From positions 1-64,000 of the forward strand of contig JAEDFM010000004.1 of NCBI GenBank assembly GCA_016292805.1: 64,000 nt of DNA, in the 5' to 3' direction. Positions 15,161 to 25,498 of this stretch are shown here, piece by piece. The DNA is from Treponema sp. GTDB taxonomy: Bacteria > Spirochaetota > Spirochaetia > Treponematales > Treponemataceae. Positions within the stretch are counted from its first letter, which is position 1; each line of letters begins with the position of its first letter. Below the pieces are notes generated by a model. That model had not been told where the DNA came from, made no database searches, and was given only the letters and a program-made list of their open reading frames with translations. The position numbers were made by a program, and so were the translations under genes.

Positions 15161-17800
15161 ATGAGAAGAACTATTATGTCATTTTTATTATCATCAATTT
15201 TAGGGGCACTTACAGCACAGACATTTACAGAAATTAAAGGTGCCTTCCCTTTCAATGCTTTTGGGCTTGAAAAAAACTCCCAGATTTCAGCAGAAGATCT
15301 GAATCATCCAATTACAGATAAGGACAGAATTACAGTTACTTCCGATGGTCATATTCAGGCCAACGGTCAAAAGCTTAGAATCTTTGGAACAAATCTTTCA
15401 GAATTTCCTAACAGTCACAGCGAGGCAGATTTTGCAGCAGAAGCTTTAGCAAAACAGGGCTTTAACTGTATCCGATTCCATCATACCGATTCTGATTGGG
15501 CCAGATGTTTTATTAAAAATGTAAACGGAACACGAGTTATTGATAGAAAACGATTAGATGATTTTGACTACTTTTTTGCTCAGCTTAAGAAAAACGGCAT
15601 TTATTCAAATATCAATCTTCTTACAGGAAGAACCTATACCACAGCAGATGGATTAAAAAATGAAATCATGAAGGTTACAGACTGGAAAAACCGTCATAAC
15701 CTTGGTTTCTGGAATGAGGATGGAAAAAAGGTACAGAAAAAATGGGCAAAAGAACTTCTATCTCATGTAAATCCTTATACGGGAACTTCTTACCTGGAAG
15801 ATCCAGCAGTTGCAATTGTAGAAATAAACAACGAAAACGGTCTTTTACAGTCATATTTAGATGGAAACCTGGAAGAATACACCGGTTATTACTGGCAGGA
15901 TTTAGAAAATCAATGGAATTCATGGTTGAAAAATAAAAATCTGGATTATAAAATCCTTGATTCAAAATATAATTCCAGAATCAATGAAGGAAACTCTCTA
16001 ATTTCCCCAAACTCCAGATGGAATCTGGAAAGTCATTACGGAGCAAAAACAACCAGAAAAGAAGAAGGAACTGCCAGGTTTATAACAGTAGACGAAATAG
16101 GTAAAGAAGGCTGGCATGTTCAGTACAACTGTGCAGGTCTTAATATGTCAGAAGACAAAATTTACACAATCAAATTCAGTATTCGTGCATCAAAAGCATG
16201 CGAAATTGATATTAGTCTTATGCAGGCTCATGCTCCATGGCAAAATGCAGGTTTTTCTAAAAAAATTGCAGTTTCACCGGCATGGAAAGAATACAGTTTT
16301 ACAGTTTCTGGGATTACTACAGACAATAACCTTAGACTGAACTTTGGCAATATGGGATTATTAAAAGGTATAACTTACGGTTTTAAAGATATTTCTATTG
16401 TAGAAGGTGGAAATCTTATTCACATACAGCCAGGCAAAAAATCTACAGCAAATGAAAAAACAGTAGCTATGCCTCGTTATTCAGAATATGCAAGTATGCC
16501 TGGAGAATTAAAAAATCTTGTTGCAGAATTTCTTTGGGATACAGAAGACTCTTATTGGAAAGAAATGATTGATTATGTAAGAGGAACTTTAGGTTCAAAA
16601 GCCCTTTTGATGGGTACAGTAGCAGGCTGCAGTACAGTAAATATCCAATCAAGATTTGACATTATTGACACTCACGGCTACTGGAATCATCCTGCATTTC
16701 CAGGAACTTCCTGGGATACAAGCAATTATTTTGTTGCAAATAAAGACATTACTAAAGCCGGAAATGAAAATACATTACTCAACTGTGCAAAATACAGAGT
16801 ATATGGAAAACCATTCAGTTGTTCAGAATATGATCATCCATATCCAAATCAATTCCAGGCACAAATGTATCCAATGCTGGCAGCTTATGCAAGTTTTCAG
16901 GACTGGGATATTCTGTTCACCTTCTGCTATGGGTTACCAAAAACTCCAGGCGGACAGTCAGAAAAAATTGCCGATTACTTTGATCAGGGACGCACACCTG
17001 TAAAAACTTCAGCAGCACCAATTGCTGCCCGCATTTTCCGTAATTATCAGATAACACCTGGAAAAAATAAGCTTTATGTTTCAATTCCAGCAGAAAAAGA
17101 AAAACTCATGCTTAATAAATTCCACAGCTGGAATATTGGAGATACAATACATTTTGGAATGAATTCATTGTTAGGATTAACTTCACAAATTGGTGTTGTT
17201 CTGGATGAAAAAACAGAAAATATTCCAGAAAACGGAAAACTCATAACTAAAGAATTATCTGATAGTGCTGATAAATCAACTTTACAGACATTCAGTGATA
17301 CCAGGGAATTGTACTGGGATAGAGTTTCGGGAGTATTCATGGCATGCAGCAAAGACGCAATGGTTTCGGTCATAAACAAGGATTCTTTGGTGCCCGCTTT
17401 CCCAGTGGAGTGGCAGCAGGATGGAATGATTTTACCACTCACAGACACAAAAGATTTTGCTTCCGTAGCAGTATCTAAAAAAGATGGAAATTTTGCAGGC
17501 TTTGCAGCCAGCTGGAATGGCAACAAAGGTGAATCCCTGGCTCAATATGGCGGCGAAAAAGGAACACCTGCTAAATTTCGAACTACAAGAGATACAATCA
17601 ACCTTACAACTATAAAAGGCCACGGCTCCGGCCCAGCCTATGCTTTAGGTGTAACAGGTACAATGCAGCTTGCAGGTTCTAAAAAAGGAAAATTCAATTA
17701 CACAGACATAAAAGGAAATCCAACCGGTAAAACAGTAACTGGAACAAAATTTGATTTTGAACCTTCCTGCAACAGCTTGTGGTTTGTAATTGATTTCTAA
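15161..17800 (+). CDS. Exported glycoside hydrolase, clan GH-A type, with inserted CBM-like domain
   Basis: 879 aa. A signal peptide starts MRRTIMSFLLSSILGALTAQ. The N-terminal part has a TIM-barrel hydrolase character: FNCIRFHHTD near residue 101, the acid/base candidate E225 in VEINNEN, and a later nucleophile candidate E556 in CSEYDHP. Between them, residues about 275-425 look like a family 4/9-type carbohydrate-binding module (YTIKFSIRASKACEIDISLM), so the barrel appears split by a beta-sandwich. The C-terminal 250 residues are beta-rich. It resembles clan GH-A beta-glycanases, but the exact family and substrate are not clear. The ATG at 15176 has AGAAG upstream, but the first ATG supplies the arginines of the signal peptide. 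Confidence 0.75.
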   Translation: MRRTIMSFLLSSILGALTAQTFTEIKGAFPFNAFGLEKNSQISAEDLNHPITDKDRITVTSDGHIQANGQKLRIFGTNLSEFPNSHSEADFAAEALAKQGFNCIRFHHTDSDWARCFIKNVNGTRVIDRKRLDDFDYFFAQLKKNGIYSNINLLTGRTYTTADGLKNEIMKVTDWKNRHNLGFWNEDGKKVQKKWAKELLSHVNPYTGTSYLEDPAVAIVEINNENGLLQSYLDGNLEEYTGYYWQDLENQWNSWLKNKNLDYKILDSKYNSRINEGNSLISPNSRWNLESHYGAKTTRKEEGTARFITVDEIGKEGWHVQYNCAGLNMSEDKIYTIKFSIRASKACEIDISLMQAHAPWQNAGFSKKIAVSPAWKEYSFTVSGITTDNNLRLNFGNMGLLKGITYGFKDISIVEGGNLIHIQPGKKSTANEKTVAMPRYSEYASMPGELKNLVAEFLWDTEDSYWKEMIDYVRGTLGSKALLMGTVAGCSTVNIQSRFDIIDTHGYWNHPAFPGTSWDTSNYFVANKDITKAGNENTLLNCAKYRVYGKPFSCSEYDHPYPNQFQAQMYPMLAAYASFQDWDILFTFCYGLPKTPGGQSEKIADYFDQGRTPVKTSAAPIAARIFRNYQITPGKNKLYVSIPAEKEKLMLNKFHSWNIGDTIHFGMNSLLGLTSQIGVVLDEKTENIPENGKLITKELSDSADKSTLQTFSDTRELYWDRVSGVFMACSKDAMVSVINKDSLVPAFPVEWQQDGMILPLTDTKDFASVAVSKKDGNFAGFAASWNGNKGESLAQYGGEKGTPAKFRTTRDTINLTTIKGHGSGPAYALGVTGTMQLAGSKKGKFNYTDIKGNPTGKTVTGTKFDFEPSCNSLWFVIDF

Positions 17801-17833
17801 ACAATTATATAGAACATTTTGCAGAATTTCACA

Positions 17834-17856
17834 TTTTTTACGCAGTTTGATATACT
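17834..17856 (+). promoter_or_regulatory. Promoter of the large FN3 lipoprotein operon, nearly leaderless
   Basis: TTCACA, 17 bases, TATACT (17851-17856). Six bases separate the -10 from the ATG at 17863; the AGGA there is too close to the start to act as a normal Shine-Dalgarno. Start of -35 is at about 17828. Confidence 0.55.
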
Positions 17857-17862
17857 GTAGGA

Positions 17863-20800
17863 ATGAAAAGAATTATTAGTCTCACTGTTTTTACATTTTT
17901 AATATTGTCTTTCATGATGGTATTTTCTATCACATCATGTAAGCCACAATTAATTGATTCGCCGACACGTAATGAACACGAATCAAAATCACCTGCTGAT
18001 TACCCGGATATTATCTATCCACCAAAGGTTGTTACAGCAACAAATGGTACATATAGAAAAATAAAAATTTCTTGGGCAGCAGTTGAAAATGCGATTGACT
18101 ATGCCCTCTATTCTGCGGAAACACCTTTTGATACTTTCACCAAAATTGCAGAAACTACTGGTACAGAATATGAAATTGAAGCAGAACCAGGTACAACTCT
18201 TTATTTTGCAGTTGGTGCTATAAACTATTACGGAACGGAATCTGCAAAAAGTAAAGTTATATCGGGAAGTTCTCTTGCAACACCTATTATTACAGAAATA
18301 GAAGATGATACCACTACAAGTTTTTTAGTTAACTGGTGGATGGACAACTGTGATGTAAACACTTATGAAAATGATGTTACATTTACAGTAAAGGTCTATG
18401 ATAAAGATAAAAGACTTTTGCCTGATTTTTCAAAATCTGTAGCAGGAAATCAGCGTTCAGCAAAAATTGAAAATCTTATATCATCAACAAAGTATTGGTT
18501 TACAGTTGAAGCTTCAGTAAAAATTGTAAATGAAGATGGAACTGAATATACTAATAAAGCTGAAGAAAGTGATTATACAGAAAAAGAATCTGCTCATAAA
18601 ATCACTCCTGAAAAAGTTAGAAACTTATGTGTAACACAGGGAATCGATAACCAGGTAAAACTTTCTTTTGAAATTCCAGAACCTGTTTGGTCTAAAGATG
18701 GTAATATTTGGGAATTAAAACCAGTTTATTTCTCAATTATGAGAAAAGAAACTGAATCTGAAGATACATTTAATATTTTTGAACATCAAATTGCAACAAT
18801 TGGTTCTATACCAGAAAGTACTTTTACTTCTTTTACAAAAAATGCAAACTATCATTTTGACTGCACAACAAATAAAATTATTGATTCTATAAATAAAAAT
18901 GAAGTAGATTTCATCTTTATTGAATCCCCAACACAAAATGAAACCTCTCCTCTACAGTATTATATTTCAAATTCAAAAATAACTTTTGTTGATAAATCTG
19001 CAATTCGCGGAAAAAAATATGATTACATTGTAAGAAGTTTCCCAGATTATAGTGCAAATGCTACTGACCGTTCTGATAACACTTCAGTAACTGAAACTGT
19101 AACAGGTTGGGCAATCAGCCAACCAAATTTAGTTGTAAAAGAAACTTACAACAAAGATGATGAAAACATCATTTCCAATGTAAAGGTTTCATTTGAAAAT
19201 TCTAATTTTGAAACTTACGGTATTGATTACAAATATGTTATTTCAAGAATACTTACTGATGAAGAAACAGAAACAATTGATAAAGTATTCTTCACAGACA
19301 ATTTTAAATCTTTTGAGGATGTAATTCCAGCTACTACAACTGCTAAGTATTATAGATATAATTTATATATTCTTTCAAAGGATGCTGTTGAATCTGAAAA
19401 TATTCCTGATTCTTATTTAGATTTTTACTCTTCAAATAAAATTGTAACTGTCATTGATGATTTTTCAAAATTACCAGTTCTTGAAAACTTTTCTGTAGAA
19501 GATGGTTATGCAAATAAGTTTGTAATTAATTGTGAAGCAGAATTAGGCATTGAATACACACTTACCGCAATTCCTGTTATAAACATGACCGAAGGGGCTA
19601 AAAAAACATCACCGGTCAATTTTACTAATAATAAGTTTGAGTTAAAATCTTTTGACGATTCTACATTAATTCAGGAAGGACAGGCATACAAATTTATACT
19701 AAAAGCAAAATTAGGTGAAATTTCAAAAGAAGTTGCATTAGATGACTTGTATTACACTTTAGGGACTCCAACAGTAACCTTTAATACCTATGAATATGAT
19801 TCAATTACTGTAACATGGCCAAAAGTACAAATGGCTTCTGATACTTACGCAGTTACAGCAGAATATACAGAATCAACTTGTGATGAAGATACAGGTGAAT
19901 TAATTACTCCTGAAAATACAAAAATCACATTTGATGAATCAAAAAACCTTTATACTTGTACAATTACAGAACCTTCAGGTTTTAATAAATCTTACATTTC
20001 GGGTCGTCCAATTAACCTAAAAGTAAAAGCAACAAGTGCAAAACACCAAGAAGAAACTTCAACAACAGATATTGTTGTCCGTACATTAGGACCTGCAGAA
20101 ATTGAAACAAAACAAACTGAACAGCCACAAAAGGATCAGACTAAATTCTCATGGTCACCTGCAGTTGGAGCAAAAAAATACCTTGTTTACCGCATTATGT
20201 ACGGAGACAAAGAAAAAACTGATACAAATATCATTGGTACAGATAGACTTATTATTGATGTAGAAAAACTTACTGTAGAAAATGATTCTGATCAGGATAA
20301 TAATGGACGTTCTATTATTGAATTTGATTCAAATGAATCTATATATAAATATACTTTAATAGATAAGCAGGTTGATGCAACAGAAACATATGGTTACCAG
20401 TTTAATCAGGAACGTATTCAATGGGGGTACCCTATTGATTATGTAGTGCTTCCATTAAGAGAAAATGATAATGCAAATTCTATTTCCTTTAATTACGCTA
20501 ACCAGACAACAACTTTTAATACAACTTCTTTAATCAGTTATGAAACAGATTTTATAAAAGAACATAAGGTTGAACGATGTACTTTTGGTTATGGATTTAA
20601 TGTTCATGCAACAAAATCTGAAAGTGGATCTAGAATTAAGATTACATGGGAAAAACCTAATAATGTTAATAAATCTGTATCAATTTATAGAATGCCATTT
20701 AATAAAACTGCAAACTATAATTATGGATCTATTTGGGAGAGAATTGCTACAGAAGATTCTAATACCTATGAGTATGAGGATTTTATTGACCAGAAAAAAT

Positions 20801-22059
20801 CTCATTTAGCTTATGTTTATGCTGTTCAGTATGATTCAACTTCAGATTTAGTTTCTTCATACAGAACCTCGCCTTACGGACTTGGTATGAAAGAAAAGAA
20901 TTATGATGAAAAGTATACTAATGCTAATAAAACTGTAGAACCAAGCAATAAAGGATATTTGTTCTCTATTACAAATGTTGAAGCTCAGCCTATTGATGGT
21001 ACTAATTCATACAAAGAATTAATTTCTTGGAATTCAACATGGGACTTTGAAGAAAGAGCATTGTGTCCAACAAGTTTTGATATTCAAGTAAAAAATAAAA
21101 ACCTTGCATACACAAAAGACTGGATAAGTATTGCAAAAGTAAACATTTCTCCAAAAGGAGAGTTTTCATTTGATAACAATTTTACTCTTCCTGAAAATAA
21201 TGATTATGATGTTTATGTAAATACAGACTCTATTGGTGAAGTTACAGTTGAACCAAATAGCTTTATAAATAATCAGGCACCAATAGAAACAAACGGTTTG
21301 CTAAAAGTATTGCGAGACACACGTCACTATTACAGTTTTTATATTACCGATGGTACATCTTACGATAGACAATTCGATGATGAAACATTGTATACATATA
21401 GAAATATTACAGATTCAGAACTGGTTAAATGTATTAATCTAATTTTAGCAGACGCACTTTATCAGGCTCATATAGATAAAACCGATGGCATTGTAGTTTC
21501 TGCCGAAAAACTTTCTACTTTTTGTGAAGGAAAAGAAGGTACTTTCACTTTCACCTTTACAGCTTGGAAAAAAAATAGTCAATGGGGATTCAGTGGAAAA
21601 GATTATATTCATGTATTCCGCTGTGGTAGTCCAATTGATACCAAGAATTATTTAACCTCAGATTTTACACTTTGTGGAGAAAATAGTTCAGAAGCTAAAG
21701 GTTGTGATCAACAAAAACTATATCACTTACCGCTACTTTCTCTAACAGTAAAACACAATTCCGGATTAGCATCATACTCAAAGCCTGTAACCATTATAGT
21801 TGGAGAATCTGGTACTTCTGAAAATTATACGCTTAAAGAAACTGTTAATGGGGAAGAATTCGATTTTTATCCAACAGACGATAATAAAAAATCAATTAAC
21901 AGAGATTATGGAGTATTTATGAAATGGTTCCCTTACTGGCTAGGTAATGATATTAGTGGGACACCTGTTACTTCATATAATGAGTCATATCCACTATATA
22001 TGACATCAAAAAAGACAGATTCAGATACTGATAAATCATGGAAAACATGGTGGAACTAA
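17863..22059 (+). CDS. Large fibronectin-III lipoprotein
   Basis: 1398 aa. The signal peptide ends in a lipobox with the modified cysteine in FSITSCKP (about residue 26). The rest is a chain of fibronectin type III-like domains, each with the strand containing ISW/VTW (KISWAAVENAIDYALY, TVTWPKVQ, FSWSPAVGAKKYLVYR, ITWEKPNN, LISWNSTWDF). No catalytic motif is visible, and the C-terminal 200 residues are not FN3-like. It should be anchored to the outer membrane, with the FN3 chain acting as spacer or adhesin. It heads a probable operon through 25909. Function is unknown. Confidence 0.75.
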   Translation: MKRIISLTVFTFLILSFMMVFSITSCKPQLIDSPTRNEHESKSPADYPDIIYPPKVVTATNGTYRKIKISWAAVENAIDYALYSAETPFDTFTKIAETTGTEYEIEAEPGTTLYFAVGAINYYGTESAKSKVISGSSLATPIITEIEDDTTTSFLVNWWMDNCDVNTYENDVTFTVKVYDKDKRLLPDFSKSVAGNQRSAKIENLISSTKYWFTVEASVKIVNEDGTEYTNKAEESDYTEKESAHKITPEKVRNLCVTQGIDNQVKLSFEIPEPVWSKDGNIWELKPVYFSIMRKETESEDTFNIFEHQIATIGSIPESTFTSFTKNANYHFDCTTNKIIDSINKNEVDFIFIESPTQNETSPLQYYISNSKITFVDKSAIRGKKYDYIVRSFPDYSANATDRSDNTSVTETVTGWAISQPNLVVKETYNKDDENIISNVKVSFENSNFETYGIDYKYVISRILTDEETETIDKVFFTDNFKSFEDVIPATTTAKYYRYNLYILSKDAVESENIPDSYLDFYSSNKIVTVIDDFSKLPVLENFSVEDGYANKFVINCEAELGIEYTLTAIPVINMTEGAKKTSPVNFTNNKFELKSFDDSTLIQEGQAYKFILKAKLGEISKEVALDDLYYTLGTPTVTFNTYEYDSITVTWPKVQMASDTYAVTAEYTESTCDEDTGELITPENTKITFDESKNLYTCTITEPSGFNKSYISGRPINLKVKATSAKHQEETSTTDIVVRTLGPAEIETKQTEQPQKDQTKFSWSPAVGAKKYLVYRIMYGDKEKTDTNIIGTDRLIIDVEKLTVENDSDQDNNGRSIIEFDSNESIYKYTLIDKQVDATETYGYQFNQERIQWGYPIDYVVLPLRENDNANSISFNYANQTTTFNTTSLISYETDFIKEHKVERCTFGYGFNVHATKSESGSRIKITWEKPNNVNKSVSIYRMPFNKTANYNYGSIWERIATEDSNTYEYEDFIDQKKSHLAYVYAVQYDSTSDLVSSYRTSPYGLGMKEKNYDEKYTNANKTVEPSNKGYLFSITNVEAQPIDGTNSYKELISWNSTWDFEERALCPTSFDIQVKNKNLAYTKDWISIAKVNISPKGEFSFDNNFTLPENNDYDVYVNTDSIGEVTVEPNSFINNQAPIETNGLLKVLRDTRHYYSFYITDGTSYDRQFDDETLYTYRNITDSELVKCINLILADALYQAHIDKTDGIVVSAEKLSTFCEGKEGTFTFTFTAWKKNSQWGFSGKDYIHVFRCGSPIDTKNYLTSDFTLCGENSSEAKGCDQQKLYHLPLLSLTVKHNSGLASYSKPVTIIVGESGTSENYTLKETVNGEEFDFYPTDDNKKSINRDYGVFMKWFPYWLGNDISGTPVTSYNESYPLYMTSKKTDSDTDKSWKTWWN

Positions 22060-22070
22060 GGAGAACAGAC

Positions 22071-24296
22071 ATGAAACATACATTTAAATATATTTTTACA
22101 ATGCTTCTCTGCTCTGTTTTTATTTTCACAAGCTGCTATACATGGTTTGAAGATAAAGTAAAAATGGATACAGAAACACCTCAGATTTCTCTTACTGATT
22201 TTTTATATGAAGCACCAAAAATTACAAATCTTGATCCACCTGAACAGTTAATTGTTTCTCAAGGATTATATAGCGGAATTATTAAGCTTCATTGGACTGA
22301 TGTTCCTAATGCTACTTCATACAGAATTGAACGTGCGGTAGTAAGCGCAGACTCAAATGGAAATTATCCAATTCCAGAAGAAGGAGATTTTTCTGTTCTA
22401 GAAAAATACGTTTTCCATACAAACTATAGTGATCATATTTTATCAGATCCTAAATCGAATTCAGATTATTCAAAACTTTATTATTATAGAGTTAGTGCAG
22501 AAAATATTGTAAAAGGTTACGAATCAAGTGATTTTACAGATTATACAGCTCAAGAAACATTTGGTTTAGGCTGGCTTTTAGCACCACCTCAAAATATTTC
22601 TGCTTGGAAGGGCAAAAAGGAAGACTCTATTCAAATTTCCTGGGAAAAAGTACCTAAAGCTAGAAGCTATCAGATTTACCGTGGTGAAAAATCTAATGGC
22701 ACTGGTATGGAATTGTTAGATACAGTAAAAGCAAATCAAAATGTATTCTTAAATTCTATAGAACCAATTGAACAGGGAACTGAATTTTATTACAAAGTTG
22801 TTGCTGTACTCGGAAATGACTCATTATCTGCTCCAACCGGACTTGCATTAGGATATACAAGAAAAGAAGGAGCTCCAGAGCCACCTGACTCTATTACAAT
22901 TGAAAATGGTAAAGGACAAAGTCTCAATTCTATTAAAATTAAATGGGAACCTGCTGCTGATAAAGAAAATTATAAAACATTTTATTCTGTATTTAGATCT
23001 AGCTCTACTAATTCATTATTAAAACAGATAAAAAAAGAAACATCCGAAACAAGTGTTGTAGACTCAGATAACCTTGAACCTGGTATTATATACTATTATT
23101 ATGTACAATCAATTTATAAAAATGATATTGATTTTCTAAAGTCAAAATTTTCTGATACAGGTCCAGAACCAGAAGACGATGGCGAAACAGCTTATGGTTA
23201 TTTGTTAAGTGCTCCTTCAGATGTTGAAATTACAGATGGCAGTACAAAAGATAAAGTAACTATAAAATGGACGCCAGCAGTACGTTATGTAAAAGAAGAA
23301 GTAACAGATCCTTTTACATATATAATTCAGAGTTCTGATTCTTTATCAGCAGATTCTTTCGTTGATTTTGAAGAAATAACATCAATTCCTGAAATTTCTG
23401 AAGGATACTATTCATATGAAGTTTCTAAGAAAAACTTTTATAGAATAATTACCGTAAATTCTGATGGTTTAAGAAGTGAACCTTCTTATATTGTAGCACC
23501 TACACCAGAAGCACCTGAAACAGTAACCGTAACAAAAACTTCAGCTTTAACAGGATTACAAAACTACAATTACAATACAAATGAAGTTTATCCAGTTAAA
23601 ATTACTTGGACTAAACCTGCAGATGACAATCCATACGGTTATTATATTTATCGTTCTACAAGTCCTGATAGTGGTTATAGAAGAATTACAGATTTACCTT
23701 TATCAGCTTCATCAACAAGTTTTATTGATGAAAATGAAACTGCCAGACCAGGAACTTATTACTATTACAAAGTAGTTTCATTAAATGTTTTAGGCCAAGG
23801 TAAAAAAGGCAATGTAGACTATGGATACGGAGCTATAACTCGAGATCAGTGGTTCCGTGAATATAATAAAACTATTATGAGTTCACAAGCAAAATTAACT
23901 CTTATGCATAAATCAAATGATATGGATAAGCTTGGCAGTGAAACAATTAAAGGTAAATTTAGCGGTACACTAAGTTACAATGCTAAAATTGCTGGTTTAG
24001 GTGCAGAAATTACAATGCATTATCAAGATTACTGTGACTTTGTCGATAGTTTTGATAATCCATATTACAAACTAACAGGAAATACAGATACGACTTCTAA
24101 TATGTCTGCAAATGGTAACATGCATGAAAAAGTAACTTGTACTGGTATGTATCCTGGATATGCTATTTATAATAATTTGCAGATTAAAGGTGGTGCTGCC
24201 GGTGGTGGTTACTATCTGGTTGAAACATATGATCAAACAGGTTCCATTATTTTACCTGAAGGTAATGTAGATTGGACAGTAGGAGAACAGCATTAA
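22071..24296 (+). CDS. Second fibronectin-III lipoprotein
   Basis: 741 aa from the ATG at 22071, which has AAGGAGA in front and begins a good lipoprotein signal (MKHTFKYIFTMLLCSVFIFT, then SCY). An in-frame ATG at 22038 inside the preceding gene lacks these. Five FN3-like repeats are visible (IKLHWTDVPNATSYRIERAV, IQISWEKVPKARSYQIYRGE, IKIKWEPAADKENYKTFYSV, VTIKWTPAV, VKITWTKPADDNPYGYYIYR). The last 150 residues are a separate glycine-rich beta domain. It follows the larger FN3 lipoprotein by 11 bases and probably works with it at the cell surface. Confidence 0.75.
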   Translation: MKHTFKYIFTMLLCSVFIFTSCYTWFEDKVKMDTETPQISLTDFLYEAPKITNLDPPEQLIVSQGLYSGIIKLHWTDVPNATSYRIERAVVSADSNGNYPIPEEGDFSVLEKYVFHTNYSDHILSDPKSNSDYSKLYYYRVSAENIVKGYESSDFTDYTAQETFGLGWLLAPPQNISAWKGKKEDSIQISWEKVPKARSYQIYRGEKSNGTGMELLDTVKANQNVFLNSIEPIEQGTEFYYKVVAVLGNDSLSAPTGLALGYTRKEGAPEPPDSITIENGKGQSLNSIKIKWEPAADKENYKTFYSVFRSSSTNSLLKQIKKETSETSVVDSDNLEPGIIYYYYVQSIYKNDIDFLKSKFSDTGPEPEDDGETAYGYLLSAPSDVEITDGSTKDKVTIKWTPAVRYVKEEVTDPFTYIIQSSDSLSADSFVDFEEITSIPEISEGYYSYEVSKKNFYRIITVNSDGLRSEPSYIVAPTPEAPETVTVTKTSALTGLQNYNYNTNEVYPVKITWTKPADDNPYGYYIYRSTSPDSGYRRITDLPLSASSTSFIDENETARPGTYYYYKVVSLNVLGQGKKGNVDYGYGAITRDQWFREYNKTIMSSQAKLTLMHKSNDMDKLGSETIKGKFSGTLSYNAKIAGLGAEITMHYQDYCDFVDSFDNPYYKLTGNTDTTSNMSANGNMHEKVTCTGMYPGYAIYNNLQIKGGAAGGGYYLVETYDQTGSIILPEGNVDWTVGEQH

Positions 24297-24314
24297 TTGT
24301 TAAAGGAGAAAACA

Positions 24315-24662
24315 ATGAAAAAGAATATTTTATTAGTTACAATTTTACTTATTTTATCAGGTATTTTTACCTCTTGTTATACACCTAACCCACTCTATGG
24401 AACATGGACAGACAATAGTGGAAACAAAATTCAATTTATGGATGATGGAACCTTTACAGCAACTGTTTTTGATTTAACTAATACATCAGAAAATTATGAA
24501 GGTAGCTGGAAATGTATCGATAACGTTCTTATTTTTAATATTCTTTCTGAAACATCATACACAAGAAATACAGAATGGGATGTTAGAGGCAGTTTCCTCT
24601 ATCTTACCTGGCAAATAAATGGAACCGCAAAAGTTCTCACGTTACAAAAAACAGCCCGCTAG
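24315..24662 (+). CDS. Small lipoprotein
   Basis: 115 aa from the ATG at 24315 (AAAGGAG upstream). Signal MKKNILLVTILLILSGIFTS is followed by the lipid-bearing cysteine. The mature part (YGTWTDNSGNKIQFMDDGTF, YEGSWKCIDNVLIF) has the pattern of small lipocalin-like bacterial lipoproteins, where GTW and GSW open successive strands. The lipobox FTSCYT is identical to that of the preceding FN3 lipoprotein. It is 18 bases downstream of that gene in the same operon. No function assigned. Confidence 0.7.
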   Translation: MKKNILLVTILLILSGIFTSCYTPNPLYGTWTDNSGNKIQFMDDGTFTATVFDLTNTSENYEGSWKCIDNVLIFNILSETSYTRNTEWDVRGSFLYLTWQINGTAKVLTLQKTAR

Positions 24663-24671
24663 GAGCACTAG

Positions 24672-25415
24672 ATGAAAAAATTACTTTTATTGACTTCATT
24701 ATTATTGCTTTCTGCTGTGCTTTTTGCCCAGGAAACTGAAAGTAACGCAATTGATTCTGGAGAAGCAAAAATTACACTTTCGAAAGAAGGAAAAAAAGCG
24801 GCCCGTGCTGCAAAAAAAGCTGAAAAAGATGCAAAAGAATATAACTTCAAATTCCGTATTAACGAAGGTGGTTCTTTTGGGCAGATTACCAGGATAGAAA
24901 AAATGGATAACCGTTCAAACTTTGTTCGGGAAACAATGATTGCTGGTGCATTTGTAAATTTTCAGACTGTTGATTTATACGATAAAATTGATTTTACAAT
25001 TCAGTTAGCAGGTTATTATCCTGTTCACAATGCATTTAATGGAATGAAGCAGTTCCCTAAGAATAAACTTAATTATGCAATTGATGGATTTTTAGGAGCA
25101 ACTTATACATGGGATAAAATAAAATATATTCCAATTGATTTATCTCTTGGATTACATTCTATGTATCAGCTTACAGATGAATATCATATGGTTTATGTAG
25201 GTTTAGGCTTCTTAGGAACTATAAACTTTCCACTTTCTGAACGATGGACTATTGTAAATAATTATTTCTTTAGTTATGACGATGCAAACCTGGGCTCCAA
25301 CAAAAAGATTCAGCATTTTGATGCAGCCTATCAGTATCATATTGATTTAGGATTCAGATATTCTAAGAGAGCTAAAAACTCATACTACTACATTGCAAAA
25401 AAACAAGCACTGTGA
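24672..25415 (+). CDS. Probable outer-membrane beta-barrel protein
   Basis: 247 aa. A signal peptidase I signal (MKKLLLLTSLLLLSAVLFAQ) precedes a lysine/alanine-rich helical linker (KEGKKAARAAKKAEKDAKEY, residues about 38-57). The rest is alternating hydrophobic/polar strands rich in aromatic residues (YKIDFTIQLAGYY-like, LGLHSMYQLTDEYHMVYVGL), ending in a strand-like RYSKRAKNSYYYIAKK. This fits a small outer-membrane barrel. It sits 9 bases after the small lipoprotein with TAGGAG before the ATG. Confidence 0.55.
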   Translation: MKKLLLLTSLLLLSAVLFAQETESNAIDSGEAKITLSKEGKKAARAAKKAEKDAKEYNFKFRINEGGSFGQITRIEKMDNRSNFVRETMIAGAFVNFQTVDLYDKIDFTIQLAGYYPVHNAFNGMKQFPKNKLNYAIDGFLGATYTWDKIKYIPIDLSLGLHSMYQLTDEYHMVYVGLGFLGTINFPLSERWTIVNNYFFSYDDANLGSNKKIQHFDAAYQYHIDLGFRYSKRAKNSYYYIAKKQAL

Positions 25416-25435
25416 TAAATTAAATATTACAACTC

Positions 25436-25469
25436 TAGGGAAGGTTCTTTTATGTGTTACTCTTCCCTA
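25436..25469. promoter_or_regulatory. Intercistronic hairpin before the PUR-domain gene
   Basis: TAGGGAAG (25436-25443) pairs with CTTCCCTA (25462-25469) around an 18-base loop. There is no U run, so it is more likely an RNA processing or partial attenuation site. The word GGGAAGGTTC recurs in the hairpin after the next gene. Confidence 0.4.
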
Positions 25470-25498
25470 TTCATATTAGCGCAAGAAGGAGATACAAA

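Noticed and set aside
22038..22070. Start of the second FN3 lipoprotein at 22038
   Set aside because: The ATG at 22071 has AAGGAGA before it and begins the lipoprotein signal directly.
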